This document shows positions 1 through 7,079 of a stretch of 19,563 bases of DNA, in pieces (positions within the stretch are counted from its first letter, which is position 1; each line of letters begins with the position of its first letter). The DNA comes from an uncultured Acidimicrobiaceae bacterium. GTDB taxonomy: Bacteria; Actinomycetota; Acidimicrobiia; Acidimicrobiales; UBA8592. Location of the stretch: the NCBI GenBank assembly GCA_913031515.1, contig CAJWET010000006.1:1-19563 (forward strand). Reading direction: 5' to 3'. The position numbers were made by a program, and so were the translations under genes. The notes under the pieces are model-generated. The model saw only the letters and a list, made by a program, of their open reading frames with translations. It searched no databases and had not been told where the DNA came from.

Positions 1-65
1 TGCGTCGTTTCAAGAAGTCGATCAGAAAGCGTTACTTGAGATGCCACCGAATATTGGTTCAATAA
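1..65 (+). CDS. Possible C-terminal tail of an upstream ABC permease (partial)
   Basis: This is an open frame entering from the left edge and stopping at TAA 63-65. Its visible residues are strongly basic (RRFKKSIRKRY...). FecCD-type permeases of siderophore or cobalamin importers commonly end in a hydrophobic helix followed by a short basic cytoplasmic tail, and the next gene is exactly such an importer's ATPase. If this reading is right, the two genes overlap by 25 nt. A second frame ends at TGA 37-39, one base before the ATPase ATG, and is an equally possible upstream gene end. Only about 20 codons are visible, so the identity is inference from context. Confidence 0.3.
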   Translation, partial: RRFKKSIRKRYLRCHRILVQ

Positions 66-832
66 AAGTTCGCGGATTGGATGTATCCATTGGCAACCGA
101 AAAATCGTGGGGGGAAGCAACTTTGATATTCCTGCCGGTGGGTGGCTCAGCATTATCGGCCCCAACGGATCTGGGAAAACTACTCTGATACGAGCTTTAG
201 CTGGCCTAATCAAATCCGAAGGGGAGGTCTTATATGGAGAAGAAAGCCTCCATCGCATGGGGTATAAGGAACGCGCCCAACTTCTTTCAGTTGTGCCGCA
301 GATATCCGTCATACCCCCGCGCATGACGGTCAACAACTATGTCCTTTTAGGGAGAACACCGTATCTGGGAAGAGGATTCCAACCAGCCCAGAATGATGTA
401 TCTTTTGCTCGAAAAGTATTATCTGATCTTGACCTATTAGATATCGCTCATCGCTATGTCACCGATCTCTCTGGAGGCGAACGCCAAAGAGTTATTGTCG
501 CAAGAGCATTGACGCAAGATCCGAAAGTTTTGTTACTCGATGAACCAACGACCGCTTTGGACATAGGCCACCAGCAAGAAGTACTAGAACTTGTTGACCA
601 GCAACGAACCAATTTCGGGATCACGATTGTAAGCGCGTTACATGACTTAAATTTGGCCGCCCAATACAGCACTATGGTTGCATTAATGGTTGAGGGTCGC
701 ATAGTCCGATTTGGACCACCGATGGAAGTTATTCATGGGCCTGCTCTAGAAGAGATCTATGGAGCAAAAGTTCAGGTGGTCAGGGAGGGGAGTTCTTTGA
801 TCGTAATCCCAACTAGAGGAAGGGTTGAATAG
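41..832 (+). CDS. Iron-siderophore/cobalamin-type ABC transporter ATP-binding protein
   Basis: This is the cytoplasmic ATPase (263 aa) that would power import of a metal chelate such as a ferric siderophore, haem or vitamin B12. The complete nucleotide-binding domain is visible: Walker A GPNGSGKTT at residues 40-48, signature LSGGE at 143-147, Walker B LLLDEP at 164-169 and the switch histidine H201 in ALHDLN. The DIGHQQEVLEL stretch after Walker B and the C-terminal EEIYGA...VIP segment are typical of the FepC/FhuC/BtuD group. The ATG at 41 puts the ABC domain at the usual distance from the N-terminus, but the frame is open to the window edge and no good ribosome site precedes it. The substrate cannot be told from the ATPase alone. 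A weak hairpin follows the stop. Confidence 0.9.
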   Translation: MPPNIGSIKVRGLDVSIGNRKIVGGSNFDIPAGGWLSIIGPNGSGKTTLIRALAGLIKSEGEVLYGEESLHRMGYKERAQLLSVVPQISVIPPRMTVNNYVLLGRTPYLGRGFQPAQNDVSFARKVLSDLDLLDIAHRYVTDLSGGERQRVIVARALTQDPKVLLLDEPTTALDIGHQQEVLELVDQQRTNFGITIVSALHDLNLAAQYSTMVALMVEGRIVRFGPPMEVIHGPALEEIYGAKVQVVREGSSLIVIPTRGRVE

Positions 833-862
833 GCATCGGTGCTAACACTGAACAGAATTGCC

Positions 863-886
863 TCCAGATTTCCTCTGGATTTATTT
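863..886 (+). terminator. Weak intrinsic terminator candidate after the ABC ATPase gene
   Basis: A perfect 6-bp stem (TCCAGA 863-868, TCTGGA 874-879) with a 5-nt loop is followed directly by the T-rich run TTTATTT. It lies in the 101-bp gap between the ATPase and the acyl-CoA dehydrogenase. The stem is short and only half G+C, so termination would be inefficient. The rest of the gap shows only the ribosome site GGAG near 925. Confidence 0.4.
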
Positions 887-933
887 CACGATAAGGTTGC
901 AAGGACCTAACAAAGTATTCCGACGGAGACGAT

Positions 934-2181
934 GTGAATAACGAAACCCCAGAACAAGTCGAAGTAGAGCTAAGTAGTTGGATAGAGGAAAATTGGGATC
1001 AAGATCTCACCGTTGCTGAATGGTGGCAAACACTGGCTGATGCCCGGTACTCCCATACGATGCTTCCGGAAACTGCTGGTGGAAGAGGGTGGGGGAGAGA
1101 CCTCAACCAAGTCGTTCTTCGGACGATGGCTGATAAGAATGTTCTCGGGCCGCCCACCGGATTGGGGATGATGCTTGCCGCCCCTACAATTGCTGCCCAT
1201 GGAACAGATGAGCAGATAGCTCGTTTCGTTCCACCGATCTTGAATGGACAACAAGCCTGGTGCCAACTTTTCTCTGAACCTGGAGCGGGCTCAGACCTTG
1301 CAGGGCTCCAGTGTAAGGCGCAAAAAGACGGAGATGAATGGATCATTAATGGGCAAAAAGTTTGGACTTCGGGGGGGCAAGTAGCCGATATGGGAATGCT
1401 GATCGCACGGACAGACCCCGAGCTTCCAAAGCATCAAGGGATATCCTATTTCGCATTTGAGATGAAACAAAATGGCGTTGATGTGCGTCCTCTTAAGGAG
1501 ATGACGGGCCGAGCCCTATTTAACGAAGTATTTTTCACTGATGCGCAGGTCCCTGATGATTCAATTATTGGCGGTCGTTCGAACGGCTGGCGAGTAGCAA
1601 ATTCCACCCTAATGTTTGAACGCTCCCATCTTGGAAGCGGCTCAGTTCCTGTAGCAACTGCGCTAGCTGGGACGATAGCTGGCCAACTGTCCATGAAGGT
1701 AGGAGATATCATGCGACGTCAGGTTCGAGGGCAAGGTGGTTTAGTTATAGGCCCCCGATTATTTGACCGGCTACTGGAACTTGCTCAAAAACTCGGCCGA
1801 GAAAAAGACCCTGTTTTGAGGGAAGAACTCATGAAGCTTTACTCATTGGTAGAAGTTAACCGTCTGAATATGCTACGCGTCAAAAGTGGGCAAGGAAGGA
1901 CAGGGGCGGAAGGAAATATAGGCAAGTTGATGATGAGCGAACTGTACCGCCAGTTCCGAGAAGTAGGGGTTATGGCAATTGGGGCCGATGGAATGCTCCA
2001 AGGAGTTGAAACAGGCGATAATGCGTGGATCCATGAGGTTACTGTTTTCTCACCAGCTCCAGCTATCTATGGAGGAACAGATCAAGTTCAGCGAAACATT
2101 ATAGGGGAGCGTGTTCTAGGTCTTCCGAAAGAGCCAGGTCACCCAAAAGAAACTCCATTTATTGACTTGCCAAAAAACTGA
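934..2181 (+). CDS. Acyl-CoA dehydrogenase (FadE-like flavoenzyme)
   Basis: This is an FAD-dependent enzyme of 415 aa, the usual family length, that would oxidise an acyl-CoA thioester to the 2-enoyl-CoA and pass electrons to electron-transfer flavoprotein. The flavin/substrate segment QLFSEPGAGSDLAG and the following KVWTSGG are present, as is the C-terminal GGTDQVQRNIIGERVLGL. The site where medium-chain enzymes carry their catalytic glutamate (YEGT) reads YGGT here, with G380. A glutamate at E229 in LMFERS sits where isovaleryl- and long-chain-type enzymes place the base, so activity is probably retained. Mycobacterial sterol-degradation FadE proteins share this pattern. The start is GTG 934, with GGAG five bases upstream. 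The stop overlaps the NUDIX ATG by one base (TGATG), which suggests translational coupling. etfBA lies at the far end of the window. Confidence 0.92.
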   Translation: MNNETPEQVEVELSSWIEENWDQDLTVAEWWQTLADARYSHTMLPETAGGRGWGRDLNQVVLRTMADKNVLGPPTGLGMMLAAPTIAAHGTDEQIARFVPPILNGQQAWCQLFSEPGAGSDLAGLQCKAQKDGDEWIINGQKVWTSGGQVADMGMLIARTDPELPKHQGISYFAFEMKQNGVDVRPLKEMTGRALFNEVFFTDAQVPDDSIIGGRSNGWRVANSTLMFERSHLGSGSVPVATALAGTIAGQLSMKVGDIMRRQVRGQGGLVIGPRLFDRLLELAQKLGREKDPVLREELMKLYSLVEVNRLNMLRVKSGQGRTGAEGNIGKLMMSELYRQFREVGVMAIGADGMLQGVETGDNAWIHEVTVFSPAPAIYGGTDQVQRNIIGERVLGLPKEPGHPKETPFIDLPKN

Positions 2182-2693
2182 TGGTCTGGGGTTTTCGCAG
2201 ACCGGCTGCCCGCGTGGTGCTTCTTGACAAAGAAAAGCAGATTTTTCTTATAAAGGGATCGGACCCAATGCGGCCGGAAAAAGGAACCTGGTGGGAGATA
2301 CCAGGTGGCGGAATAGAGACGGGTGAAAAAAGTGAAGATGCGGCCAAAAGAGAACTTTATGAAGAATGCGGGTTTAAGGACGTGGTCGTTGGTCCATGTA
2401 TTTGGACCCAGTATGTAGAGTTTGACTTCGCAATGTACCATTTCAAATCTGACGAACGGATACATCTAGCTGAAATTGAAAAAAGGGCTGCATGGGACCC
2501 GAAGGGGCTCGAGGCGCTAGAAGCAGCCGTTTTCGAGGAAGGGCGATGGTGGTCGCTTGATGATTTGCTAGCTTCAGAGGAACAAACGCTTCCTGAGCGC
2601 TTGCGGGAATTCCTGCCACAGATCGTCGCCGGAGACCTTCCTGAATCCCCAATTGATATCTCACCAATCGGAGGCCCTCGCCCACCTGATTGA
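2181..2693 (+). CDS. NUDIX hydrolase
   Basis: This 170-aa cytoplasmic protein would hydrolyse a nucleoside diphosphate linked to another moiety, using Mg2+ or Mn2+. The full NUDIX box GX5EX7REUXEEXGU is present at residues 43-65, running from GGIETGE to RELYEECGF, with the metal ligands in RELYEE (E58, E61, E62). The fold spans most of the protein; the last 15 residues are a proline-rich tail. The ATG overlaps the stop of the acyl-CoA dehydrogenase, so the two are co-translated. A role in clearing CoA derivatives or damaged nucleotides would be a guess, because the substrate-defining residues outside the box cannot be read with confidence. It converges with the next gene after a 16-bp gap that holds no obvious terminator. 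Confidence 0.88.
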   Translation: MVWGFRRPAARVVLLDKEKQIFLIKGSDPMRPEKGTWWEIPGGGIETGEKSEDAAKRELYEECGFKDVVVGPCIWTQYVEFDFAMYHFKSDERIHLAEIEKRAAWDPKGLEALEAAVFEEGRWWSLDDLLASEEQTLPERLREFLPQIVAGDLPESPIDISPIGGPRPPD

Positions 2694-2709
2694 CCTATCA
2701 AACCGTATG

Positions 2710-2967
2710 TTAGTTGTTTTCCTTTTGGTGTCGGTCTTCTCTTTCAGCCGCTCTAACTCCATAGCTCAGAACGATGGACGGTAACAAAATTATCGATCCC
2801 ACGATAAGTGTGACGATTACGACCGTTACCAATGGGCCGTCAAAGTCTGTTGCAAATAAGGCGAAGAATAAAATGATCGCGATGAGCCACAGCGAGTATC
2901 CGACTCTTTTGCCGATTTTAACAAACCGGCTGACTAAGCGTCTTTGTGAAGCAAGGGCATCAGTCAT
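2710..2967 (-). CDS. Small two-helix membrane protein, function unknown
   Basis: I do not recognise this 85-aa protein as a named family. A basic N-terminal segment (residues 9-21, with several Arg and Lys) is followed by two hydrophobic helices at about 24-40 and 46-69, and by a charged tail rich in Glu, Arg and Lys. That pattern suggests a helical hairpin with both ends in the cytoplasm. The frame is open to 3066, but that would run into the upstream lipoprotein gene and add a cysteine-containing stretch without membrane character. The ATG at 2967 (MTDALAS) is therefore preferred, although no strong ribosome site precedes it. It lies 49 bp after the septum-formation-like gene on the same strand and is probably co-transcribed with it. 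Confidence 0.6.
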   Translation of the reverse strand: MTDALASQRRLVSRFVKIGKRVGYSLWLIAIILFFALFATDFDGPLVTVVIVTLIVGSIILLPSIVLSYGVRAAEREDRHQKENN

Positions 2968-3016
2968 GATGAAACCGTAGAAAGCAGTAGGTTTGATTGC
3001 GAAGCGTTGGCATGAT

Positions 3017-3580
3017 TCAGATCCCGCTCCCTTGCATTGATCCCGAAAGTTGACTGTCGGGGACATAAACGTAGCAGGTGACGACCCGATAAAGGCCTAT
3101 TTCCCAGTCTTCTTGGGTCGGAGGGATGTATCCGATTTCTAGTTCTGATAGTTCGTAATCAGAGCCGACAAAATCTTTAAAAGCTTCGTAGCATTTGACT
3201 GCGGACCAGCGTTCCAATTCCGTCTTTCCTGGGTATGGTTCGTCCGCCGTTGCAGGATGCACGAACTCTTTGTAGATCTCGGAATCATGCGGTCTCCGGC
3301 AGTCAACAATCGTCGTAAGGTCAGTAATGTCTCCAGTTTCTTCGTCGATGAGTCTGTACTCATTAAAGCAATCTTCTAGTCGCAGTTCGTACTGGAAGTT
3401 AACAATTGTTCCCTCAAGCATTAGAGAATCCGCATCCCCCATTCTAGCCAGGGCGCCAGGCAGGATAGATGGCCTAAACTCTGATTCAGTGTCGCTACTA
3501 GATGAACAGCTGAGAGAACAGACGACAAAGAAGCCCAAAGCAATAATCCCAATGTTCCTTTTGAACAGGGATGTTATCAT
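3017..3580 (-). CDS. Septum-formation-family-like lipoprotein
   Basis: This exported protein has 187 aa. The N-terminus has two basic residues (K7, R8), a hydrophobic core (9-21) and a cysteine at C25 in CSLSCSSSS. The lipobox is weak because position -3 is Ser, so lipid attachment is probable but not certain. The mature part resembles the actinobacterial Septum_form domain: LEDCFNE, then VDCRRPHDSEI, then a YPG turn, a C...F...VG segment, and a final W..G.YRVVTC. The evenly placed cysteines suggest disulfides outside the cell. The domain was named from a proposed role in septum formation, but its biochemical activity is unknown. The start is ATG 3580 with a purine-rich GGCGGATGGA just upstream. 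It lies between a sortase and a small membrane protein on the same strand. Confidence 0.68.
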   Translation of the reverse strand: MITSLFKRNIGIIALGFFVVCSLSCSSSSDTESEFRPSILPGALARMGDADSLMLEGTIVNFQYELRLEDCFNEYRLIDEETGDITDLTTIVDCRRPHDSEIYKEFVHPATADEPYPGKTELERWSAVKCYEAFKDFVGSDYELSELEIGYIPPTQEDWEIGLYRVVTCYVYVPDSQLSGSMQGSGI

Positions 3581-3704
3581 TCCATCCGCCGATTCATAAA
3601 GTAGCTGAGGTTGAGCAAAGATAAACCATGATTGATGATTGCAGTCCCTTGAAAGTTTGGCATACGGCTTTCCATCCTATTCGATATTATTAAATCGCCT
3701 TCCC

Positions 3705-4853
3705 TCAACTCGGTAAAGTCTTCTCAAGGTTGAAGAACCAGATCGCAACTGCAGCCATAAATGGGAAAAACCCTATGAAATACGCTGGCCACCTTTTCCA
3801 ACGACTTCCGACAAATAGAGTGGTAAATCCGACCATAAACACGGCTATTCCCCATGCGATTGTCGGGACCATAGCGTCTCGGTCGCCGTCGAGGCCTTCG
3901 CCAAAACTTGTTGTGGTATTTCTTCTAACGGATTCAGGCGTAGATTCGATTGTGGTGTTAGGAGTAGGAGCTTCGATTTCTGACGCAGGAGTTCCTTCTG
4001 GGGTGGAGTTTTGTGGAGGTATGGGTTGTTCATTGGAGCTAATAGGTGATTCTGACGTAGCTGAAGAAGTACCTCCTTCTATGCCGAAAGAGAGGCTAAG
4101 GCTAAAAGCCGATCCTGGTTTGGGAGGGTAATAGTCCGCAGGTTCGCTGATAAGTTCAGCAACAACAACGATACGGTTGCGGGCTGTCAGTTTCGGATGG
4201 CAGGAAATGAGAGTCAACCTATCCGGATAAATATCAAAGTCCTGTTCGAGGACGTCAAGTCGGTAGGGGCTAATAATGAAGTGGCCTTTCCCACCTATTT
4301 GTTCCACCACTCGATAAGTAAAGGAACCTTGGATCGTTTGAACATTGATTTCATCCCCCGGTTTCAAATCATTGATCCTCCCGAACGGCGCCCCCCATGT
4401 TGTCCGGTGACCAGCCAAAGCAGAATTTCCTGGCATACCTGGTAGCGAGGTATGGCTATAATGCCCCGGACCCTTCCGTAACGCCTCTACGCCCACCCCT
4501 GCCACGACAGTTTTTGAGAGGTCCAATGCAGGGATGCTGAGTTGAGCGATTGCTTCTCCTTCTGGACGCCAGATAAATTCTGCAAAGTCCAACTCTGAAT
4601 CTTCTTCAGTCGTTATTTCATCCGGTGAAGACTCTATCTCCTCTACCTGTTCAACGAGCTCCTCAAAATCATCTTCGAGGCCTTCTTGGTATCGGGCTGT
4701 TAAAACCCCAGTCCCCCAGAGTTGGTAGATAACGAAGAGAAGGGTAAGCAGGCCCAGAGCAACCATGCCCAGGCCAATGCGGCGAAAGATTCGTGAAACA
4801 AGCATCCCTGTTGACGTTAGCGAAAATGAGGCAAGATTCGAATTCATACTCAC
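3705..4853 (-). CDS. Class E-type sortase with C-terminal membrane extension
   Basis: This is a membrane-anchored cysteine transpeptidase (382 aa) that would attach surface proteins to the cell wall. An N-terminal helix (about 27-46) is followed by an acidic stretch (58-90) and the sortase domain (about 95-240). The catalytic residues are H149 in LAGHRTTWGAPF, C218 in LISCHP and probably R227 in ARNRIVV. GHRTT.GAPF is typical of class E. After the domain come a Pro/Ser/Thr-rich linker (about 243-325) and two further hydrophobic helices (about 331-350 and 356-374) separated by a basic SRWKRWP loop. This extension is unusual, since the class normally carries only an N-terminal anchor. The start is GTG 4853 or ATG 4847, two codons later, neither with a clear ribosome site. 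No LPxTG-type substrate is visible nearby. Confidence 0.88.
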   Translation of the reverse strand: MSMNSNLASFSLTSTGMLVSRIFRRIGLGMVALGLLTLLFVIYQLWGTGVLTARYQEGLEDDFEELVEQVEEIESSPDEITTEEDSELDFAEFIWRPEGEAIAQLSIPALDLSKTVVAGVGVEALRKGPGHYSHTSLPGMPGNSALAGHRTTWGAPFGRINDLKPGDEINVQTIQGSFTYRVVEQIGGKGHFIISPYRLDVLEQDFDIYPDRLTLISCHPKLTARNRIVVVAELISEPADYYPPKPGSAFSLSLSFGIEGGTSSATSESPISSNEQPIPPQNSTPEGTPASEIEAPTPNTTIESTPESVRRNTTTSFGEGLDGDRDAMVPTIAWGIAVFMVGFTTLFVGSRWKRWPAYFIGFFPFMAAVAIWFFNLEKTLPS

Positions 4854-4858
4854 ATCAT

Positions 4859-4888
4859 TTCTGTCAAAGGAACTACGTGACGACAGAA
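4859..4888. repeat. 7-bp inverted repeat in the sortase/ccmA divergent region
   Basis: TTCTGTC (4859-4865) and GACAGAA (4882-4888) form a perfect inverted repeat separated by 16 bp. It lies in the 99-bp gap between the divergent sortase and ccmA genes, so it could be a two-half-site operator. A 7-bp match at this spacing could also arise by chance, so this remains a candidate. No convincing -35/-10 pair stands out in the gap. Confidence 0.3.
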
Positions 4889-4952
4889 CTCGTGCAAAAA
4901 CAGCTGATGCTACTAGTTTCTATCTTGTGGATTATTTGATTGGCTATTCAAC

Positions 4953-5627
4953 TTGAATGACGTGATTGACCTTCGAGAAGCTGTAGTGCTGCTTGGCCAG
5001 TTTCCCGCGCTGACAGGGGTAACTTTAAAGGTTTCACAAGGTGAAATTGTTACAGTGCGGGGGCCAAATGGTGCAGGTAAGTCGACGTTACTAAGGCTTT
5101 GTGCCGGCCTTTTGCCGATACGCGAAGGATTCGCAACTGTTCTCGGGCAGAATCTAGGAGAAAACAGACGGATAATTCGATCGAATATCGGACTGTTAGG
5201 GCATATGTCAGGCTTATATGAAGATTTGACTGCCGAGGAAAATGTGGCGTTTTGGGGTTCGATGGTCCGTGCCACAAACCATGAAGTTCGAGAAGCTATA
5301 AAATTTATGGGACTTAACGGTCGCTTAAGCGACGTTCTGGTTCGACAACTTTCTGCAGGGCAGCGAAGAAGGACTTCATTCGCTGCCCTCATCGTTCAAC
5401 GCCCCTCCCTTTGGCTTCTTGATGAACCACATGCAGCTCTCGATGGTGAAGGCCGTGCTCTGGTGGATGGACTGATAGAAGACGCTGCAAAATCTGGTGC
5501 CACCATCTTGTCGGTTTCGCACGCACCAATAGAGCCAGATGGTCGTATTCGGCGAGTAGTGACATTAGCGGGCGGGCGCATCATCGGTGATACAGCGAAT
5601 GGAGGAAACAGTGATGGAATTTCGTGA
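4953..5627 (+). CDS. ccmA: Cytochrome c biogenesis ATP-binding protein CcmA
   Basis: This is the ATPase (224 aa, usual size) of the CcmABCD complex, which uses ATP to release haem-loaded CcmE. Walker A is GPNGAGKST at 37-45, the signature is LSAGQ at 133-137 with the CcmA-like QRRRT following, and Walker B is LWLLDEPHAALD at 153-164. The assignment rests as much on context as on motifs, because ccmB and ccmC follow directly. The start is uncertain: TTG 4953 or GTG 4962, neither with a recognisable ribosome site, so translation may be leaderless. It is the first gene of the operon, and the 99-bp gap before the divergent sortase must hold the promoter. It overlaps ccmB by 14 nt. Confidence 0.92.
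   Translation: MNDVIDLREAVVLLGQFPALTGVTLKVSQGEIVTVRGPNGAGKSTLLRLCAGLLPIREGFATVLGQNLGENRRIIRSNIGLLGHMSGLYEDLTAEENVAFWGSMVRATNHEVREAIKFMGLNGRLSDVLVRQLSAGQRRRTSFAALIVQRPSLWLLDEPHAALDGEGRALVDGLIEDAAKSGATILSVSHAPIEPDGRIRRVVTLAGGRIIGDTANGGNSDGIS
5601..5605 (+). promoter_or_regulatory. Ribosome binding site deciding the ccmB start
   Basis: GGAGG lies inside the end of ccmA, 8 nt before ATG 5614 and 5 nt before GTG 5611. It argues against the in-frame GTG 5587 and ATG 5599, which lie upstream of it. Confidence 0.75.
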
Positions 5628-6285
5628 CGCATGGTCCATCGCTCGTAAAGATCTTCGTATTGAGCTCCGCTCTCGAGTCCTTACAAATCAGATTGCCCCT
5701 TTCACGCTTCTAATCGTGGTTCTCTTCGGGTTCGCGTTGGATGCTGATACGCAAACATTACGTGATACGGGCCCAGGGTTGTTTTGGGTTGCTGTTCTTC
5801 TAATCGCTCTTCTTGCAATCCAACGGGCTGTCCAAATTGAGGACGCTGATGCAGCACGTGAACGCACTCTTCTCACTCCCGTATCCCCATCATCCGTATT
5901 TCTTGGAAAGTCCATCGCTCTTTTCATCCAGTTGGTAGCCCTAGAAGTACTCCTTTTCTTTGTAATGCTCGCTCTTTTTAACCTTTCTGTAGGGAATCCA
6001 CTATTAATTTGCTTGTCCGCGCTTGTGGCGACAATCGGAGTTGCGACTTCGGGTACCCTCTATGGGGTTATAACAGCAGGAGTCGGCGTTCGAGAAACTC
6101 TTCTCCCTATTCTCCTGCTCCCTGTCCTAGCCCCAATAGCGATTGGGGCTACAAGGGCGTTCGGTGATGCATTTGACCGAGTCGATGCGGATGGCTGGGC
6201 GTGGTTAGGACTTCTAGCTGTGTTTGCTGTTGTGTATACAGTTTTGGGTATGTTTGCCTATGGGCAACTTGTGGAGGACACGTGA
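5614..6285 (+). CDS. ccmB: Haem exporter permease CcmB
   Basis: This is an integral membrane subunit of the CcmABCD complex with 223 aa, the normal size. It starts with the amphipathic MEFRDAWSIARKDLRIELRS segment typical of CcmB and has six hydrophobic helices at about 26-43, 55-72, 99-122, 129-153, 161-182 and 196-215. The cytoplasmic loop EDADAARERTLLTPVSPSSVF between helices 2 and 3 resembles the family loop (LEDG..DGTLE.L...) thought to contact the ATPase. ATG 5614 is chosen because of the GGAGG upstream. The gene overlaps ccmA by 14 nt at its start and ccmC by 4 nt at its end. Confidence 0.92.
   Translation: MEFRDAWSIARKDLRIELRSRVLTNQIAPFTLLIVVLFGFALDADTQTLRDTGPGLFWVAVLLIALLAIQRAVQIEDADAARERTLLTPVSPSSVFLGKSIALFIQLVALEVLLFFVMLALFNLSVGNPLLICLSALVATIGVATSGTLYGVITAGVGVRETLLPILLLPVLAPIAIGATRAFGDAFDRVDADGWAWLGLLAVFAVVYTVLGMFAYGQLVEDT
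6273..6277 (+). promoter_or_regulatory. Ribosome binding site deciding the ccmC start
   Basis: GGAGG lies at the 3' end of ccmB, 4 nt before GTG 6282. It favours this GTG over ATG 6297, which would be about 20 nt away. Confidence 0.7.
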
Positions 6286-7079
6286 AAATTAAATTCATGG
6301 CGATCAAAGAAACTCAAAACAACACGACGAGTTCTAGAATCACTCGTTTTCTTGGTTCTTGTCTAGTGCTTGGTGTCCCTGCTTTGATTCTCTTCGCATT
6401 TGTGTTTAGCCCGAAAGATGACACTATGGAAGATGCTGTTAGGTTGCTCTACATACATGTTCCCGTTGCGATTTTTTCCTATATCGCATTTGGTATCACT
6501 GCTATCGGAAGTATTTTCTACTTATGGAAACGATCCCGATGGTGGGATACTACAGCTCACGCGTCGGCAGAGATTGGGGTAATGTTTTGTGCCTTGACCC
6601 TGATAACTGGGAGTATTTGGGGCCGCCCTACTTGGAATACCTGGTGGGAGTGGGGGGATGTGAGGCTGGTAACGACATTGGTAATGTTTCTCATGTTCAT
6701 CGGATATCTAGCTCTTCGCCAAGTTCCCGCTTCGCCAGAGGTGCGTGCAAAACGAGCCGCCATAGTGGGGATTATTGGCACAATAAATATACCTATCGTT
6801 AACCGGTCTGTTGAATGGTGGGAGAACAGCACCTTGCATCAACAGTCATCGCTTACCGACGGGAACTTAGAAGATCTAACATTATTCACCTGGTTCTTGG
6901 GAACACTCATAATTGGGATCGCCTATCTGTGGCTGCTGATCCACAGATTCAGGGTTGGATGGCTTGCAACCGAATATGAGGCTCAGGGATATGGAGTTGC
7001 TATAGAAGAGCGCCAAGCTGAAGCAAGAGCGCACAATACCGAAACGTCAGGACATCTTGAAGAAGGTGAAGTCGAATGA
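6282..7079 (+). CDS. ccmC: Haem lyase/handling protein CcmC
   Basis: This is a membrane protein (265 aa) that presents haem to the chaperone CcmE. It has about six hydrophobic helices. The two conserved histidine ligands are H59 in YIHVPVAIFSY and H186 in STLHQ, the latter preceded by the family SVEWW. The tryptophan-rich haem-binding loop lies at residues 113-129: WGRPTWNTWWEWGDVRL. The usual form ends WWxWDxRL, so here one residue, G125, is inserted between W and D. Its codon sits in a run of six Gs (6652-6657), and removing three would restore the canonical motif. GTG 6282 overlaps the ccmB stop. The C-terminal 45 residues are charged and cytoplasmic. The ccmC stop overlaps ccmD's ATG (ATGA). 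Confidence 0.93.
   Translation: MKIKFMAIKETQNNTTSSRITRFLGSCLVLGVPALILFAFVFSPKDDTMEDAVRLLYIHVPVAIFSYIAFGITAIGSIFYLWKRSRWWDTTAHASAEIGVMFCALTLITGSIWGRPTWNTWWEWGDVRLVTTLVMFLMFIGYLALRQVPASPEVRAKRAAIVGIIGTINIPIVNRSVEWWENSTLHQQSSLTDGNLEDLTLFTWFLGTLIIGIAYLWLLIHRFRVGWLATEYEAQGYGVAIEERQAEARAHNTETSGHLEEGEVE

Noticed and set aside
22..336. Minus-strand ORF of 104 codons opposite the ABC ATPase
   Set aside because: It lies wholly antisense to a gene with complete ABC motifs and its translation shows no recognisable domain.
970..1346. Two minus-strand ORFs of about 100 codons opposite the acyl-CoA dehydrogenase
   Set aside because: They are shadows of a well-supported gene; the translations are low-quality and lack start signals.
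2774..2980. Plus-strand 68-codon ORF opposite the small membrane protein
   Set aside because: The minus-strand frame gives clean membrane helices and fits the operon direction; the plus-strand translation has no such structure.
6201..6281. N-terminal extension of CcmC upstream of GTG 6282
   Set aside because: It would overlap ccmB deeply and adds a cysteine-rich stretch unlike any CcmC; a good ribosome site supports GTG 6282.
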